Made by a program: the position numbers and the translations under genes. Under the pieces are notes generated by a model. That model searched no databases and was not told the DNA's origin. It saw only the letters and a list, made by a program, of their open reading frames with translations. A DNA stretch of 64,000 bases from Hymenobacter sediminicola (lineage in GTDB: Bacteria; Bacteroidota; Bacteroidia; Cytophagales; Hymenobacteraceae): positions 1,919,001-1,983,000 of the forward strand of contig NZ_CP060202.1 of NCBI RefSeq assembly GCF_014250515.1, read 5' to 3'. The stretch's first letter is position 1. Every line of letters begins with the position of its first letter. Below, in pieces: positions 48,310-56,731 of this stretch.

Positions 48310-48654
48310 ATGAACCAGCCCACTTCTTCCGCCCTCGACAACCAGATCCTGCTGGATGCCCTCAACCGCTGCGTAGCTGCCTGCGAGCATTGTGCCACCG
48401 CCTGCCTTAACGAAGAGCACGTCAAGCACATGGTGGGCTGCATCCGCCTAGACCGAGACTGTGCCGATATCTGCGCCCTGACGGCCCGCCTCGTTGCCCG
48501 TGGCTCGGTGCACGCCAAGCACATCATGAAAGAATGCGTGGAAGTATGCCGCCTTTGTGAGGCCGAGTGCGCCAAGCACAACCATACGCACTGCCAGCAA
48601 TGCGCGGCGGCCTGCAAAGCCTGCGCCGACGCCTGCGCGGCCTACATGGGCTAA
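48310..48654 (+). CDS. Four-helix-bundle copper-binding protein (Csp/DUF326)
   Basis: A 114-residue protein containing 16 cysteines in CxxxC and CxxC spacings along four helices (for example CVAACEHCATAC, CADIC, CVEVCRLCEAEC, CQQCAAACKACADAC). This matches copper storage proteins, where the cysteines face the bundle core and bind many Cu(I) ions. There is no signal peptide or twin-arginine motif, so it should be the cytosolic, Csp3-like type. Histidines near the ends (HVKHM, HNHTHC) may form the entry site. It diverges from recQ. An SCO/cytochrome group that also needs copper lies 3 kb away. Confidence 0.92.
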   Translation: MNQPTSSALDNQILLDALNRCVAACEHCATACLNEEHVKHMVGCIRLDRDCADICALTARLVARGSVHAKHIMKECVEVCRLCEAECAKHNHTHCQQCAAACKACADACAAYMG

Positions 48655-48660
48655 TCTCAC

Positions 48661-48692
48661 CTGGCTACGCCTGCTACAACGGGCGTAGCCAG
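48661..48692. terminator. Hairpin between convergent Csp and YihY genes
   Basis: CTGGCTACGCC and GGCGTAGCCAG form an 11-pair stem around TGCTACAACG. It lacks a long T-tract, so termination strength is uncertain. Confidence 0.6.
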
Positions 48693-48695
48693 TAG

Positions 48696-49640
48696 TTACC
48701 CTTCCTGGTCTTCTACTATATCTACCAAACGGTAGCGCACGGCCGATTTTTTGGGTTTGATATCAATGCCGGCATAGTGCGCATAAGCCTTGGTGAAGCA
48801 AGCACCGAAGTAGAATATCATAGCCGAATAAAAAACAAATAGCAGCACCAATACCACGCTGGAAGCGGGACCGTAGATAGGCCCCAGGTTGCGTGGCACC
48901 AGCAGATGCCCCAGCGCAAACTCGCCCAAATCGATGAGAACAGCGGTGAGGACTGCCCCGCGCACTACCGCCTGCCAGGGTACCTTGGCGCTGCTCAGGT
49001 TGCGAAACGTGACGGCAAACCACGCGGCTAGAATCAGCAGCGAGGTAATCTGGTTGAACACCTGGAACAGGTAATAGCCAAAGTTGGCGTCGAAGTCACG
49101 CACATAGTCGGCCAGGAAGGCTAGAGTGGCGTCGGTGGTGAAGGCCAGCAACGTGAGCATGCCGGTAGCAAGCAGCACGCCCAGCGAGCGGGCCCGCTCC
49201 TTCAGCACTTTGCCCAGCCGCCCGCCGCTGCGCTTGGGCCGTATCTGCCAGAGCTGGTTGAGCGAGTTTTGGATGACTACGAACAGCGTGGTAGCAATGA
49301 AAAGCAAAAACCCGAAGCCCAGCCATGTAACCAGCCGGGTACGCTGCACATTGCTCACGTTCTGCAGAATCTGCTCTACCAAACCGGCGGCGGTAGCCCC
49401 CAAAAAACCAGAAAGCTTGGTAAGCAGCAGGGTGCGCGCAATGGAGGCCGAGTAGAGGGAACTCAGCAGCTGGATGAGAATAATGAGGATGGGAGGCAGC
49501 GCAAACGTGGTGAAGAATGCCGTGGCCGCGCCCAGCCGGAGCGGGTCGTTGGCAGCCAGTTCGCGGGCGGCACGGCGCAGCAATATCACGCCATCGGTGA
49601 GGCGGCGGCGAGTTGGGCCCGTCGCGTGTACTTTTGTCAT
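48696..49640 (-). CDS. YihY/BrkB family inner-membrane protein
   Basis: A 314-residue membrane protein. After a polar N-terminus, six or so hydrophobic segments lie at about 40-65, 95-120, 140-165, 178-205, 215-240 and 250-275. Family motifs are AANDPLRLGAATAFFTTFALPPILIIL near the start, with QNSLNQLWQIRPKRSG in the centre and RNLGPIYGPASSVVLVLLFVFYSAMIFYFGACFTKAYA near the end. The family was once called ribonuclease BN but has no nuclease motif; the role is unknown. The last 20 residues are basic. Confidence 0.9.
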   Translation of the reverse strand: MTKVHATGPTRRRLTDGVILLRRAARELAANDPLRLGAATAFFTTFALPPILIILIQLLSSLYSASIARTLLLTKLSGFLGATAAGLVEQILQNVSNVQRTRLVTWLGFGFLLFIATTLFVVIQNSLNQLWQIRPKRSGGRLGKVLKERARSLGVLLATGMLTLLAFTTDATLAFLADYVRDFDANFGYYLFQVFNQITSLLILAAWFAVTFRNLSSAKVPWQAVVRGAVLTAVLIDLGEFALGHLLVPRNLGPIYGPASSVVLVLLFVFYSAMIFYFGACFTKAYAHYAGIDIKPKKSAVRYRLVDIVEDQEG

Positions 49641-49733
49641 TAGGGCTGCGTACTAGTTCCGGCCCATGGCCGTTGGGCAACGTACGAAGGTACGGCCCCG
49701 CCCCGATTCCTGCACCCTGATTTTCTGTTCATA

Positions 49734-50279
49734 GTGTCCCTATCTGTTCCTCCTGTTTCGTCGGCTCCGCCGGTACCTGTCAGTTGGTGGCGGCGGCGCC
49801 TCGTCAGTCCGCTCCTGAATATGCTCAAGCAGGGCCTTAGCCCCGCACAATTGTCGTTGACAGTGGCTTTGGGAGTGATTTTCGGGACCGTGCCCATACT
49901 GGGCATCACCACCCTGATGGCTACTGCCACGGCCGTTCGGCTACGCCTGAATGTAGCCGCGCTGCTACTGGTCAGCCACTTGATGAGTCCGGTGCAACTG
50001 GTGCTACTTATTCCGCTGCTTCGCCTGGGAGCCGGCCTGATCGGAAACGGAAAGGGGCCGGAACTGACGCTGACCCAACTACAGTATCTGTTTGCCCATG
50101 ACTGGCAGCAGGCGTTACAATTGCTCTGGCAGGCCGGACTGGGTGCGCTGCTGATCTGGGCGGCCGTATCGGTTCCGGTAGGGCTGGCTCTGAACTTCGG
50201 GTTGCGGCCGGTGTTTCGGCGGCTTCTGGCCCGGCAGGCACAGAAAGCAACCACAGAACCGGAAGAGCAGAATCTATAA
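49734..50279 (+). CDS. DUF2062 family membrane protein
   Basis: A 181-residue protein. The start is GTG 49734; no ATG precedes the conserved core. The family signature is QLSLTVALGVIFGTVPILGITTL (about 39-61), followed by NVAALLLVSHLMSPVQLVLLIPLLRLGAGLIG. A further hydrophobic segment lies at about 132-155. DUF2062 proteins are membrane proteins of unknown role, sometimes beside glycosyltransferase genes; none is present here. A large palindrome follows its stop codon by two bases. Confidence 0.85.
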   Translation: MSLSVPPVSSAPPVPVSWWRRRLVSPLLNMLKQGLSPAQLSLTVALGVIFGTVPILGITTLMATATAVRLRLNVAALLLVSHLMSPVQLVLLIPLLRLGAGLIGNGKGPELTLTQLQYLFAHDWQQALQLLWQAGLGALLIWAAVSVPVGLALNFGLRPVFRRLLARQAQKATTEPEEQNL

Positions 50280-50281
50280 AG

Positions 50282-50363
50282 CAACAACTCATCTGAAGCA
50301 ACGAGGCCGGACAGGGTAGTATTTCTACTACTGTCCGGCCTCGTTGCTTCAGATGAGTTGTTG
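50282..50363. repeat. Perfect 33-bp inverted repeat between convergent genes
   Basis: CAACAACTCATCTGAAGCAA at the left starts a 33-base arm (50282-50314) that is repeated exactly inverted at 50331-50363 around a 16-base centre. It fills nearly the whole gap between two convergent genes and probably ends both transcripts. The ends lack the GTCAT core of E1-E4, although CTCATCTGAAGC is loosely similar. Confidence 0.9.
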
Positions 50364-50372
50364 GTCAGCTGC

Positions 50373-51356
50373 TTAGCCGCGCTGGTAGAAGGGCTGCTGC
50401 TGATTGAAGTACTGGTTCAGCGGCTCATCGGAGGTGGGGTTCAGTAGCATCATGTCCACGAACTGGTAGCCTTCGAGGCGGCCCTCAATAACTGGACCCA
50501 GCTCCTGCAGAAACTCGGGGTTTTGCTCCGGGCTGGCTGCCTGGAAGGCCAGCAGCAGGCGCGGAGGCTCCGGGCTGTTTTCCAGACGCATTTCGGCTAC
50601 AAATGCCTTATCGATGAAGTCCTTGCCAGCACAGAATTCGCGCAGTGCCTCCAGAAGTACGGTAGGCTCTTCGGTGGGCGGGCCCAGCTGAACGGGCATC
50701 TGCTCGCCTTCCGGAGCAACCGGCTGGTTTACCAGATCAGAAGCCAGCAAATCCTGGATTTCCTGGCTCGTGAGCAGCTTGCCAGCGGGGGAGAAGGGGT
50801 TCAGCACGCAGTCAGTGGCCTGTACCATCTGGAGCAGGTCGAAGCCGCGCACGTGGATGTAGGAAACGCTGCTGGCCTCAACACCACCTTCGTAGATCCG
50901 GTCTGCGGACGAGAACAGCGGAATTTTGCCGTCGTGCAGCACCTGGAGCTGGATTTCCATGCCCGGCTCAATTTGTACCTCTCCGCCGGTTTCACCCTCT
51001 TTGGGCAGCGTCACAGCGTATAGCTCCTCATGAATCAGGGCCTGATAGAACGCAGCTCGCAGGTTGGGCTCGTGCACAGCGCGCATCAGTAGTTCTTCCA
51101 GAATATTGTTGGGCTGGTACGGCAGCTGAACGGGCTGGCCAGGCTCGGGCGCCTGTTCCTGCATCATTTGCATGGGGGGCATAGGCGGCACCATCGGGGC
51201 TTCATCCGCTACAGGGAGTGTGTAGTTGGAACCCTTGTAGCGCGGGCCGGCAGGAGCGGAGGTGGAAGCAGTGCCGGGAGTGGTAGGAGAAGCCGGGGTG
51301 GCCGGAGTGGTTTCCGGCGTTTCCGGCTTCTTTTTCAGAAAGTCAAACAGACCCAT
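50373..51356 (-). CDS. SseB-family protein
   Basis: A 327-residue cytoplasmic protein from ATG 51356; MGLFDFLKKKPE is a natural start, whereas the 29 extra codons of open frame upstream are not conserved-looking. A long linker rich in proline, threonine and alanine (about 12-80) precedes two domains. The first (about 82-195) has NNILEELLMRAVHEPNLRAAFYQALIHEELYAVTLP, as in the SseB N-terminal domain; the second (about 225-327), with ALREFCAGKDFIDKAFVAEM and LLLAFQA, fits the SseB C-terminal domain. SseB was linked to serine sensitivity in E. coli; the biochemical role is unknown. Confidence 0.75.
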   Translation of the reverse strand: MGLFDFLKKKPETPETTPATPASPTTPGTASTSAPAGPRYKGSNYTLPVADEAPMVPPMPPMQMMQEQAPEPGQPVQLPYQPNNILEELLMRAVHEPNLRAAFYQALIHEELYAVTLPKEGETGGEVQIEPGMEIQLQVLHDGKIPLFSSADRIYEGGVEASSVSYIHVRGFDLLQMVQATDCVLNPFSPAGKLLTSQEIQDLLASDLVNQPVAPEGEQMPVQLGPPTEEPTVLLEALREFCAGKDFIDKAFVAEMRLENSPEPPRLLLAFQAASPEQNPEFLQELGPVIEGRLEGYQFVDMMLLNPTSDEPLNQYFNQQQPFYQRG

Positions 51357-51497
51357 AGGAATACGAAAAATGAAAGTGCAATCTACTGAGGTTTGCTGAA
51401 GTGGTGAAATCGGGAGGCGGGTAAATTGCCCGTCAATTTGCACAAAGTGCGCCCGAAACGGCTGGCACTGGCTCTTACCAGCATGCCGCGTTACATG

Positions 51498-51935
51498 TCA
51501 CTGCCCGTCGGAGCCATGGCAGGGCTCCAGCAGTTCCGATACTTCGCGCACTGTGTACGGCTCGTTCTGGTTGCCCCAGTTGCGCTGCACAAAGTTCAAC
51601 AGGTTGGTAATCTGCGAGTCGGTCAGGTCTTCGTGGCCCGGCATCACCTGGTTATAATGAATGCCATTCACCACCACGTCGCCCTTCATGCCGCGGCGCA
51701 CTAGGCAGGGTAGCCCGGCACGGTTGCAGGCCACGTAGTCGGAAGCGGCTACGGGCGGAATAAGGCGGCGCAGGCCTTCGCCCTGAGTGCCGTGGCAGCT
51801 GGAGCAGTGCGTCTGGTAGAGCGCAGCGCCTTCATTCTGGCGGTTGGAGAAGCAGCCGGTACTGGCCGTAGCGAGGAGCAGCCCGGCCGCGCCGCCGGCA
51901 CTCAGACGCAGAAACGGCAGCAAATACCGGCTCAT
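51498..51935 (-). CDS. c-type cytochrome
   Basis: A 145-residue envelope protein. The N-terminal hydrophobic stretch ends in ATASTGC, which fits a lipoprotein signal. One haem-binding site is present, HCSSCHGTQGEG (CxxCH, about 43-54), and the distal Met is probably in YNQVMPGHEDLTDSQI (about 98). LTNLLNFVQRNWGN-type ending is the usual class I cytochrome C-terminal helix. Its start overlaps the stop codon of the SCO gene by four bases, so the two are translated together; it is the last gene of the set. Confidence 0.9.
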   Translation of the reverse strand: MSRYLLPFLRLSAGGAAGLLLATASTGCFSNRQNEGAALYQTHCSSCHGTQGEGLRRLIPPVAASDYVACNRAGLPCLVRRGMKGDVVVNGIHYNQVMPGHEDLTDSQITNLLNFVQRNWGNQNEPYTVREVSELLEPCHGSDGQ

Positions 51936-52624
51936 TTGGCCACCGTCTGACGGGTTTCGGCTTCTTCTTTCAGCAGAATAGGCAAATCATGAATGAGCTG
52001 ATCCACCTGGCTTTTCTCCATGCCATCGTACACGCCGCGAATACGCCGCTGGGAATCTACCAGCGCAAAGGTGCCGCTGTGGGCATAGCCCCCAGCTACC
52101 GTGGAATCCTTTTCGGCGCCGGTCATGTAAGCGCGGGCCAGGGCAAACACCGTATCGTGCGGAGCGGTGGCGAAGTGCCAGCGCGAAGCGTCCTGAATAC
52201 CAAGCCGCTGGGCATAGTCGCGCAGCACCGGAATGGAGTCGTGGGCCGGGTCGATGGTATGGCTCAGAAACAACACGTTCGGGTCGCCCTTGAACTGCTC
52301 GTACACGCGCAGCAGTTCGCTCTGCATCTTGGGACAGATGCTGGGGCAGGTAGCAAAGAAAAAATCCGTGACATATACCTTGCCGGCAAAGGTCTGGTTG
52401 GTAATGACTTTGCCGTCCTGGTTGGTAAGCCGGAACGAGGGCACCGGGTCCGGCAGCGTATCGGAAGCGGAAGTCGGTTCCGTACGCTTGATACCCTGAA
52501 TAGGTAGGCGCTCTGGCTGCGTGGAGGCTGTATCGGAGGAGCAGGCGGCCAGCAAGCTACCGGCTGCCAGCAGGCTGGCTACGGCGGCGCGGCGAAGGAA
52601 AAAACGCGGGGTGGAAGGTGTCAT
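51932..52624 (-). CDS. SCO family copper/thioredoxin-fold lipoprotein
   Basis: A 230-residue protein from ATG 52624. The signal RRAAVASLLAAGSLLAAC ends in a lipobox (LAAC), so it is membrane-anchored and faces the periplasm. The copper site is complete: CPSICPKM (CxxxCP, about 90-97) and the His in GGYAHSGTFALVD (about 178). SFRLTNQDGKVITNQTFAGKVYVTDFFF is the normal start of the fold. SCO proteins deliver copper to cytochrome oxidase. It overlaps the lipoprotein gene upstream by one base and the cytochrome gene downstream by four. Confidence 0.93.
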   Translation of the reverse strand: MTPSTPRFFLRRAAVASLLAAGSLLAACSSDTASTQPERLPIQGIKRTEPTSASDTLPDPVPSFRLTNQDGKVITNQTFAGKVYVTDFFFATCPSICPKMQSELLRVYEQFKGDPNVLFLSHTIDPAHDSIPVLRDYAQRLGIQDASRWHFATAPHDTVFALARAYMTGAEKDSTVAGGYAHSGTFALVDSQRRIRGVYDGMEKSQVDQLIHDLPILLKEEAETRQTVAK

Positions 52625-53052
52625 TAGCGGCGGGTAGAGGATGGGGCCGGCGCGGCTGCTTTGAGCAGCAGTTGCGCCGAGTCGAGGCTGGTGCGGAATA
52701 AAACAGCCACGGAGTCTATTTTGTGCTGCTGGCCCGCAAAGTAGCTGAGGCGCCGCGCTACGGCGGCCGTATCGGCGGGCTTGCGGTAGCGGTGCATCCA
52801 GTCCATCATGGCGGCATCGGCGGCAAGCAAGGCGCGGCGCTGGCGGCAGGCGGCCACAGTATCGGGGCCGGGCGTCTTCTGGAGCTGCTGACGTAGTATG
52901 GTGAGCTGGTCCATCTGAGCCATTAGCTCGTCGTGTTTGGCCAGCACGGCTTTTTCGGCGGCTTCGGCTTTCTGCTCGTCGCTGTTGAGCGAAAGGCAGC
53001 CCGATAGCAAGGCCAGAACGGGTAGCAGGTAAACTAGGTGGAGTGTTTTCAC
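52624..53052 (-). CDS. Small helical lipoprotein of unknown function
   Basis: A 142-residue protein with a GTG start at 53052. The signal KTLHLVYLLPVLALLSGC has a clear lipobox (LSGC, Cys at residue 19). The mature part is helical and charged, with heptad-like stretches (KAEAAEKAVLAKHDELMAQMDQLTI) and a WMHRYRKPADT centre. I do not recognise the family; similar small lipoproteins sit beside SCO genes in other Bacteroidetes. The stop codon and the SCO start codon share one base. A perfect TAccTTTG lies five bases before the GTG. Confidence 0.72.
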   Translation of the reverse strand: MKTLHLVYLLPVLALLSGCLSLNSDEQKAEAAEKAVLAKHDELMAQMDQLTILRQQLQKTPGPDTVAACRQRRALLAADAAMMDWMHRYRKPADTAAVARRLSYFAGQQHKIDSVAVLFRTSLDSAQLLLKAAAPAPSSTRR

Positions 53053-53057
53053 AGCCG

Positions 53058-53065
53058 CAAAGGTA
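53058..53065 (-). promoter_or_regulatory. -7 promoter box five bases before a GTG start
   Basis: The minus strand reads TACCTTTG, then CGGCT, then GTG. Transcription would start at or next to the GTG, predicting a leaderless transcript for the lipoprotein-SCO-cytochrome unit. No clear -33 TTG is seen. Confidence 0.5.
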
Positions 53066-53153
53066 GGGCCTGCGGACTTGTGGATGGAACGAAACCCTAA
53101 GAACTTCCTGCCTGGCGGGTCTACTTTTGGGCTTGTTCGCGGCGCTGGATTGC

Positions 53154-53855
53154 CTACCTATTATCGGTGGTGTTTTGTATTCCGGTATCCGGCCGAAGCC
53201 GTGCTCTACGCAGCCACAGGCTGGCAGCCAGCACCAGCAATAGCCCAACGAGCATGGTCGTCTGCATCAGCCGGAACGAAACCGGGTAGAGCAAGCTGCC
53301 GCCTACTACCAAGCCTATGCCCAGCCACCACAGGCCTTCGGCGGGTGGCGGGCCGGTTTGCAGTGGCTGGGCCCGCAGCACCGCTGCCTCGGCAGGCGGG
53401 TAAAGCAGCCACTTCAGCCGGGCATAATCGTGCAGCAGCAGGCCAACATTCAACACCAGAAACCCCGTAACCAGAAAGGGCGTGCCGGTCCAGTGCTGCG
53501 ACCAGGTGAGGAAGATGATGTTGAGCCACATGGGTACCAGCAGCACCGCGCCCAGCAGCGCGAACCGGCCCGTGAGCAGCAGCAGACCCGTCAGCAGCTG
53601 GGCTACACCAATAAACTGCGCAAAGATTTCCAGGCTGTGCTCGGCCAGAAACGTGTGGTTCATGGGCGGGCCCATCAGGCCCGGGATATGGTTGTCGGAG
53701 AGCTTGTAGAGGCCGCCACCCAGCATCAAGGCCCCCAGCAGCAGGCGGGCTCCCAGCACATACAGGCGCCGCCACCAGCCGCTGGCCCATAGCGCCACTA
53801 CCGTAGCCAGAAGTGGGAGCAGAATAACCGGAGAATATAAAAGCAACGGGGACAT
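53154..53855 (-). CDS. DoxX-like membrane protein
   Basis: A 233-residue inner-membrane protein with six hydrophobic segments (about 4-24, 32-50, 75-95, 100-120, 125-142 and 175-215). The pattern LYVLGARLLLGALMLGGGLYKL followed by GVAQLLTGLLLLTGRFALLGAVLLVPMWLNI is typical of DoxX and related small quinone-oxidoreductase-associated proteins. It ends 101 bases before the lipoprotein-SCO-cytochrome unit on the same strand and may be functionally linked to that respiratory group. The exact role is unknown. Confidence 0.7.
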   Translation of the reverse strand: MSPLLLYSPVILLPLLATVVALWASGWWRRLYVLGARLLLGALMLGGGLYKLSDNHIPGLMGPPMNHTFLAEHSLEIFAQFIGVAQLLTGLLLLTGRFALLGAVLLVPMWLNIIFLTWSQHWTGTPFLVTGFLVLNVGLLLHDYARLKWLLYPPAEAAVLRAQPLQTGPPPAEGLWWLGIGLVVGGSLLYPVSFRLMQTTMLVGLLLVLAASLWLRRARLRPDTGIQNTTDNR

Positions 53856-54093
53856 AGCAGCAGGAGCGGGTTGAATGGCGGCTTCTCGGGCAGTAATATA
53901 GCACAGACACAGAAGCCGTTCCGTACCCCTGTGGCGCGAAACCAGCAGCAGATGCCCTGAGCGTAGCTTGCTATTGCCATGCGCATACGCCTACCTTGCC
54001 ATGGCTTTGCCCCAAAATGCCGCCGGGATTCGGCGTGTCGGAAATGCGCCGGCCGTGTAGGCAGGTTACCTTTCCCCGCCCAAACAGCCTTAC

Positions 54094-54807
54094 ATGTCGC
54101 CGGAATACCTGCTCTTCGTGGATACGGAAACCACCGGCCTGCCTGGTCGCTGGAACCTGCCCTATGACGCGCCCGGCGCCACGTGGCCCTATGTGGCGCA
54201 GGTGGCCTGGCAGGTATACACGCCGGACGGACAGCTGGTGAAGGAGGCAATGCATTACCTGCATATCCCAGATGGCTCCATGCTCGCGCCGGCGTTGGCC
54301 GTGCATGGCCTCACAGAAGCCTTTCTGCAGGAAGCCGGACAGGAGCCAGCTCAGGTGCTACAACTGCTCCTGAACGACCTGCAGCAGTTCCGGCCCCGGG
54401 TAATTGGCTATTTCCTGCAGCTCGACTTTCATGTGCTGAGCGCCAGTCTCCACCGTGCCGGCCTGCCCAACCTGCTGCCGGAGCTGCCCCAGTTCTGCCT
54501 GATGCGCGTAACCGAGCGGCCGAATGATGGCACGCACCGGCGCTATCAGCGGCTCTCGGAGCTGCACGAAAACCTCTTTCGCGAATCCATGCCGGCCCTG
54601 CACGATGCCTATCAGGACGCAGTAGCCACGGCACGCTGCTTTTTCGAGCTGCGCCAGCGCGGACGTATTTCGCCCGAAACACTGGTTGGCCAGCCCCCGC
54701 TGAAGGTACCCATTGCCCGGCCACGCCGGCCTATCGGCTGGCGACTGGTGGTATTGGCATCCGGCTGCTTACTATTGCTTCTTTTTGGCTGGCTTTTGTA
54801 TGGATAA
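54094..54807 (+). CDS. DnaQ-like 3'-5' exonuclease with C-terminal membrane anchor
   Basis: A 237-residue protein. The DEDDh exonuclease motifs are visible: VDTETTGLPG (Exo I, Asp10 and Glu12), RVIGYFLQLDFHVLSA (Exo II, Asp near 113) and LHDAYQDAVATARCF (Exo III with the preceding His and an Asp, about 170-184). A single hydrophobic segment (about 214-236) at the very end should anchor it in the inner membrane, which is unusual for this fold. The stop codon lies eight bases inside the next gene, a DUF294 protein; the pair is often found together in bacteria. The substrate is unknown. Confidence 0.88.
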   Translation: MSPEYLLFVDTETTGLPGRWNLPYDAPGATWPYVAQVAWQVYTPDGQLVKEAMHYLHIPDGSMLAPALAVHGLTEAFLQEAGQEPAQVLQLLLNDLQQFRPRVIGYFLQLDFHVLSASLHRAGLPNLLPELPQFCLMRVTERPNDGTHRRYQRLSELHENLFRESMPALHDAYQDAVATARCFFELRQRGRISPETLVGQPPLKVPIARPRRPIGWRLVVLASGCLLLLLFGWLLYG

Positions 54808-56704
54808 CCGTCTTGCATTTCTGCAAACCGTAGCGCCCTTCAACACGCTGCCTTCTGATGTGCTGGTGGGCGTGGTGGAGCTGCTGCAGGAAGTACAGCA
54901 TCCGCGCGAAACGCTACTCTACCAACAGGATACCTCCAAGCTGCGCCACCTCGATATCATTGTGGAAGGCGAATACGAAACGTTCTTCTACGACAGTCAG
55001 CAGCACAAACGCCTGCCCGAAGTGTATGGCCCTGGCACCTGTTACGGCGGCATGTCCATTCTGCTGAACAAAAAACGCTCGTTGCGCACCGTACTGGCCC
55101 GAAAAGGCACGCGCGTGCTCCAACTGCCCCGCCGCGACTTCCGGGCCCTGTGCCTGGCCTACGAAAGCTTCTTCCATTACTTCACGGCCCGCTACGGCGA
55201 GCGGATGCTGAATGAGGAGTATGCCCACTTCGTGAAGCCCGCCGGTCTGCCTGCCGACAACTTCTTGGTGGCCGACCAGCTGTTTTCGCGGCGTGTGGAA
55301 ACGCTGGAACTGCGCGGACTGGTGATGAGCCCTGCCACCGAACCCATCTTTGAAGCAGCCCGGCGCATGGCGGCGGCCAAAGTAAGCTGCCTGTTCGTGA
55401 CGGAGCCAGGCACAAGCACCATCGTCGGTTACTGCACCGACATCACCCTGCGCGACTCCGTTATTGCCCGCCAGTTGGATGCCAGCCGGCCTATAGGAGA
55501 CGTGGTGGCCACGCCTATCGTGCGTATTGCCAGCGAAGCCTATGTATATGAGGCAATTCTGCTGATGTTCCAGACCAAGACGCGCTACCTGCTGGTAGAG
55601 CGCAACAATGAATATGTGGGTTTCCTGAGCCGCAACAAGTTGCTCAGCGACTTGGCTCAGTCGCCGTTTATGTTCATCCAGGCTGTGAAGCTGGCCCAGG
55701 GCACACTGGAGCTGAAACGCCGCTGGGAAATGGTACCCGACATCGTGAACCAGCTGCTGAGCCGCGGTGTGCGTCCCGAAATCGTGAACCAGGTTATCAG
55801 CACCGTCGCCGATACGATTGCGCTCCGCGTGATTGAAAACGTGCTGGCCGCCCAGGGGCCGGCGCCGGCTCGGTTCGTGTTTATGGTGCTGGGCAGCGAG
55901 GGCCGCAAAGAGCAAACCCTCGTCACGGACCAGGACAACGCCATCATCTACGAAGACAAGGCCAATGAGCAACGGGAACTGGTGCGAGCCTGGTTTCTGC
56001 GCTTCGCCGAGTCGATTTCTGATGAGCTGAATCATATCGGGCTACATTTCTGCACGGGCGGCTTCATGGCTAAAAATCCCAAGTGGACTCATTCTCTCTC
56101 GCACTGGAAGCGCAACTACCAGCAGTGGATGAGCGAATCGAACCCCGAAACGGTGATGCAGATGGCCACCTTCTTTGACTGCCGCTACCTCTACGGCGAC
56201 CAGCCGCTGATGCAGGAGCTGCAAACGTTTCTGCAAGCCGAACTAGCCCGGCCACTGGACCGGTTTCTGTTTTATATGGCCAAAAATGCCCTGCAATATG
56301 AGCCGCCCCTAACCTTCTTCCGCGGCTTCCGCACCTTCGAGCAGGAAGGCCAAAGGGTGTTCGATCTGAAAAAAGCCATGTCGCCGATAGTAGATCTGGT
56401 ACGGGTGTACGCGCTTAAAAATCAGGTGTTCAGCACAAATACCGGCGAACGGCTGGCCGAACTGCGGGAGCGGGGCGTGTTTCGGGAGCAGGAATATCAG
56501 GAGCTGCTGCAGGCCTACTACTACCTGATGGGTATGCGCCTGAAAAAACAGGCCCGCCAGCTCATCGACGACCGCACGGCCCCCACCAACTACCTCGACC
56601 CCAAAACCTTGACCCAGGTAGAGCAAGTAACCCTAAAGGAAATCTTCAAGGTCATCGGCGACTTTCAACTCAAGATTAAGGTAGGTTTCACTAAAACACT
56701 GTAA
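54800..56704 (+). CDS. cNMP-CBS-DUF294 nucleotidyltransferase-like protein
   Basis: A 634-residue cytoplasmic protein. ATG 54800 overlaps the exonuclease gene by eight bases. Domains in order are a cyclic-nucleotide-binding-like roll (about 8-130, with YGPGTCYGGMSILL), two CBS domains (about 162-287), a DUF294 nucleotidyltransferase-like domain with VLGSEGRKEQTLVTDQDNAI (about 360-380; the GSxxR and DxD signature intact) and a helical substrate-binding region (about 490-634). The layout resembles the GlnD-like group that attaches nucleotides to a protein partner. In other bacteria this gene pairs with an exonuclease and an acetate-type symporter; the symporter is missing here. Confidence 0.9.
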   Translation: MDNRLAFLQTVAPFNTLPSDVLVGVVELLQEVQHPRETLLYQQDTSKLRHLDIIVEGEYETFFYDSQQHKRLPEVYGPGTCYGGMSILLNKKRSLRTVLARKGTRVLQLPRRDFRALCLAYESFFHYFTARYGERMLNEEYAHFVKPAGLPADNFLVADQLFSRRVETLELRGLVMSPATEPIFEAARRMAAAKVSCLFVTEPGTSTIVGYCTDITLRDSVIARQLDASRPIGDVVATPIVRIASEAYVYEAILLMFQTKTRYLLVERNNEYVGFLSRNKLLSDLAQSPFMFIQAVKLAQGTLELKRRWEMVPDIVNQLLSRGVRPEIVNQVISTVADTIALRVIENVLAAQGPAPARFVFMVLGSEGRKEQTLVTDQDNAIIYEDKANEQRELVRAWFLRFAESISDELNHIGLHFCTGGFMAKNPKWTHSLSHWKRNYQQWMSESNPETVMQMATFFDCRYLYGDQPLMQELQTFLQAELARPLDRFLFYMAKNALQYEPPLTFFRGFRTFEQEGQRVFDLKKAMSPIVDLVRVYALKNQVFSTNTGERLAELRERGVFREQEYQELLQAYYYLMGMRLKKQARQLIDDRTAPTNYLDPKTLTQVEQVTLKEIFKVIGDFQLKIKVGFTKTL

Positions 56705-56731
56705 GTGAAATGCTTTAATATAGGCGTGGTC

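Noticed and set aside
48151..48429. Longer N-terminus for RecQ
   Set aside because: It would overlap the divergent copper-protein gene and the promoter box; the helicase fold starts just after ATG 48150.
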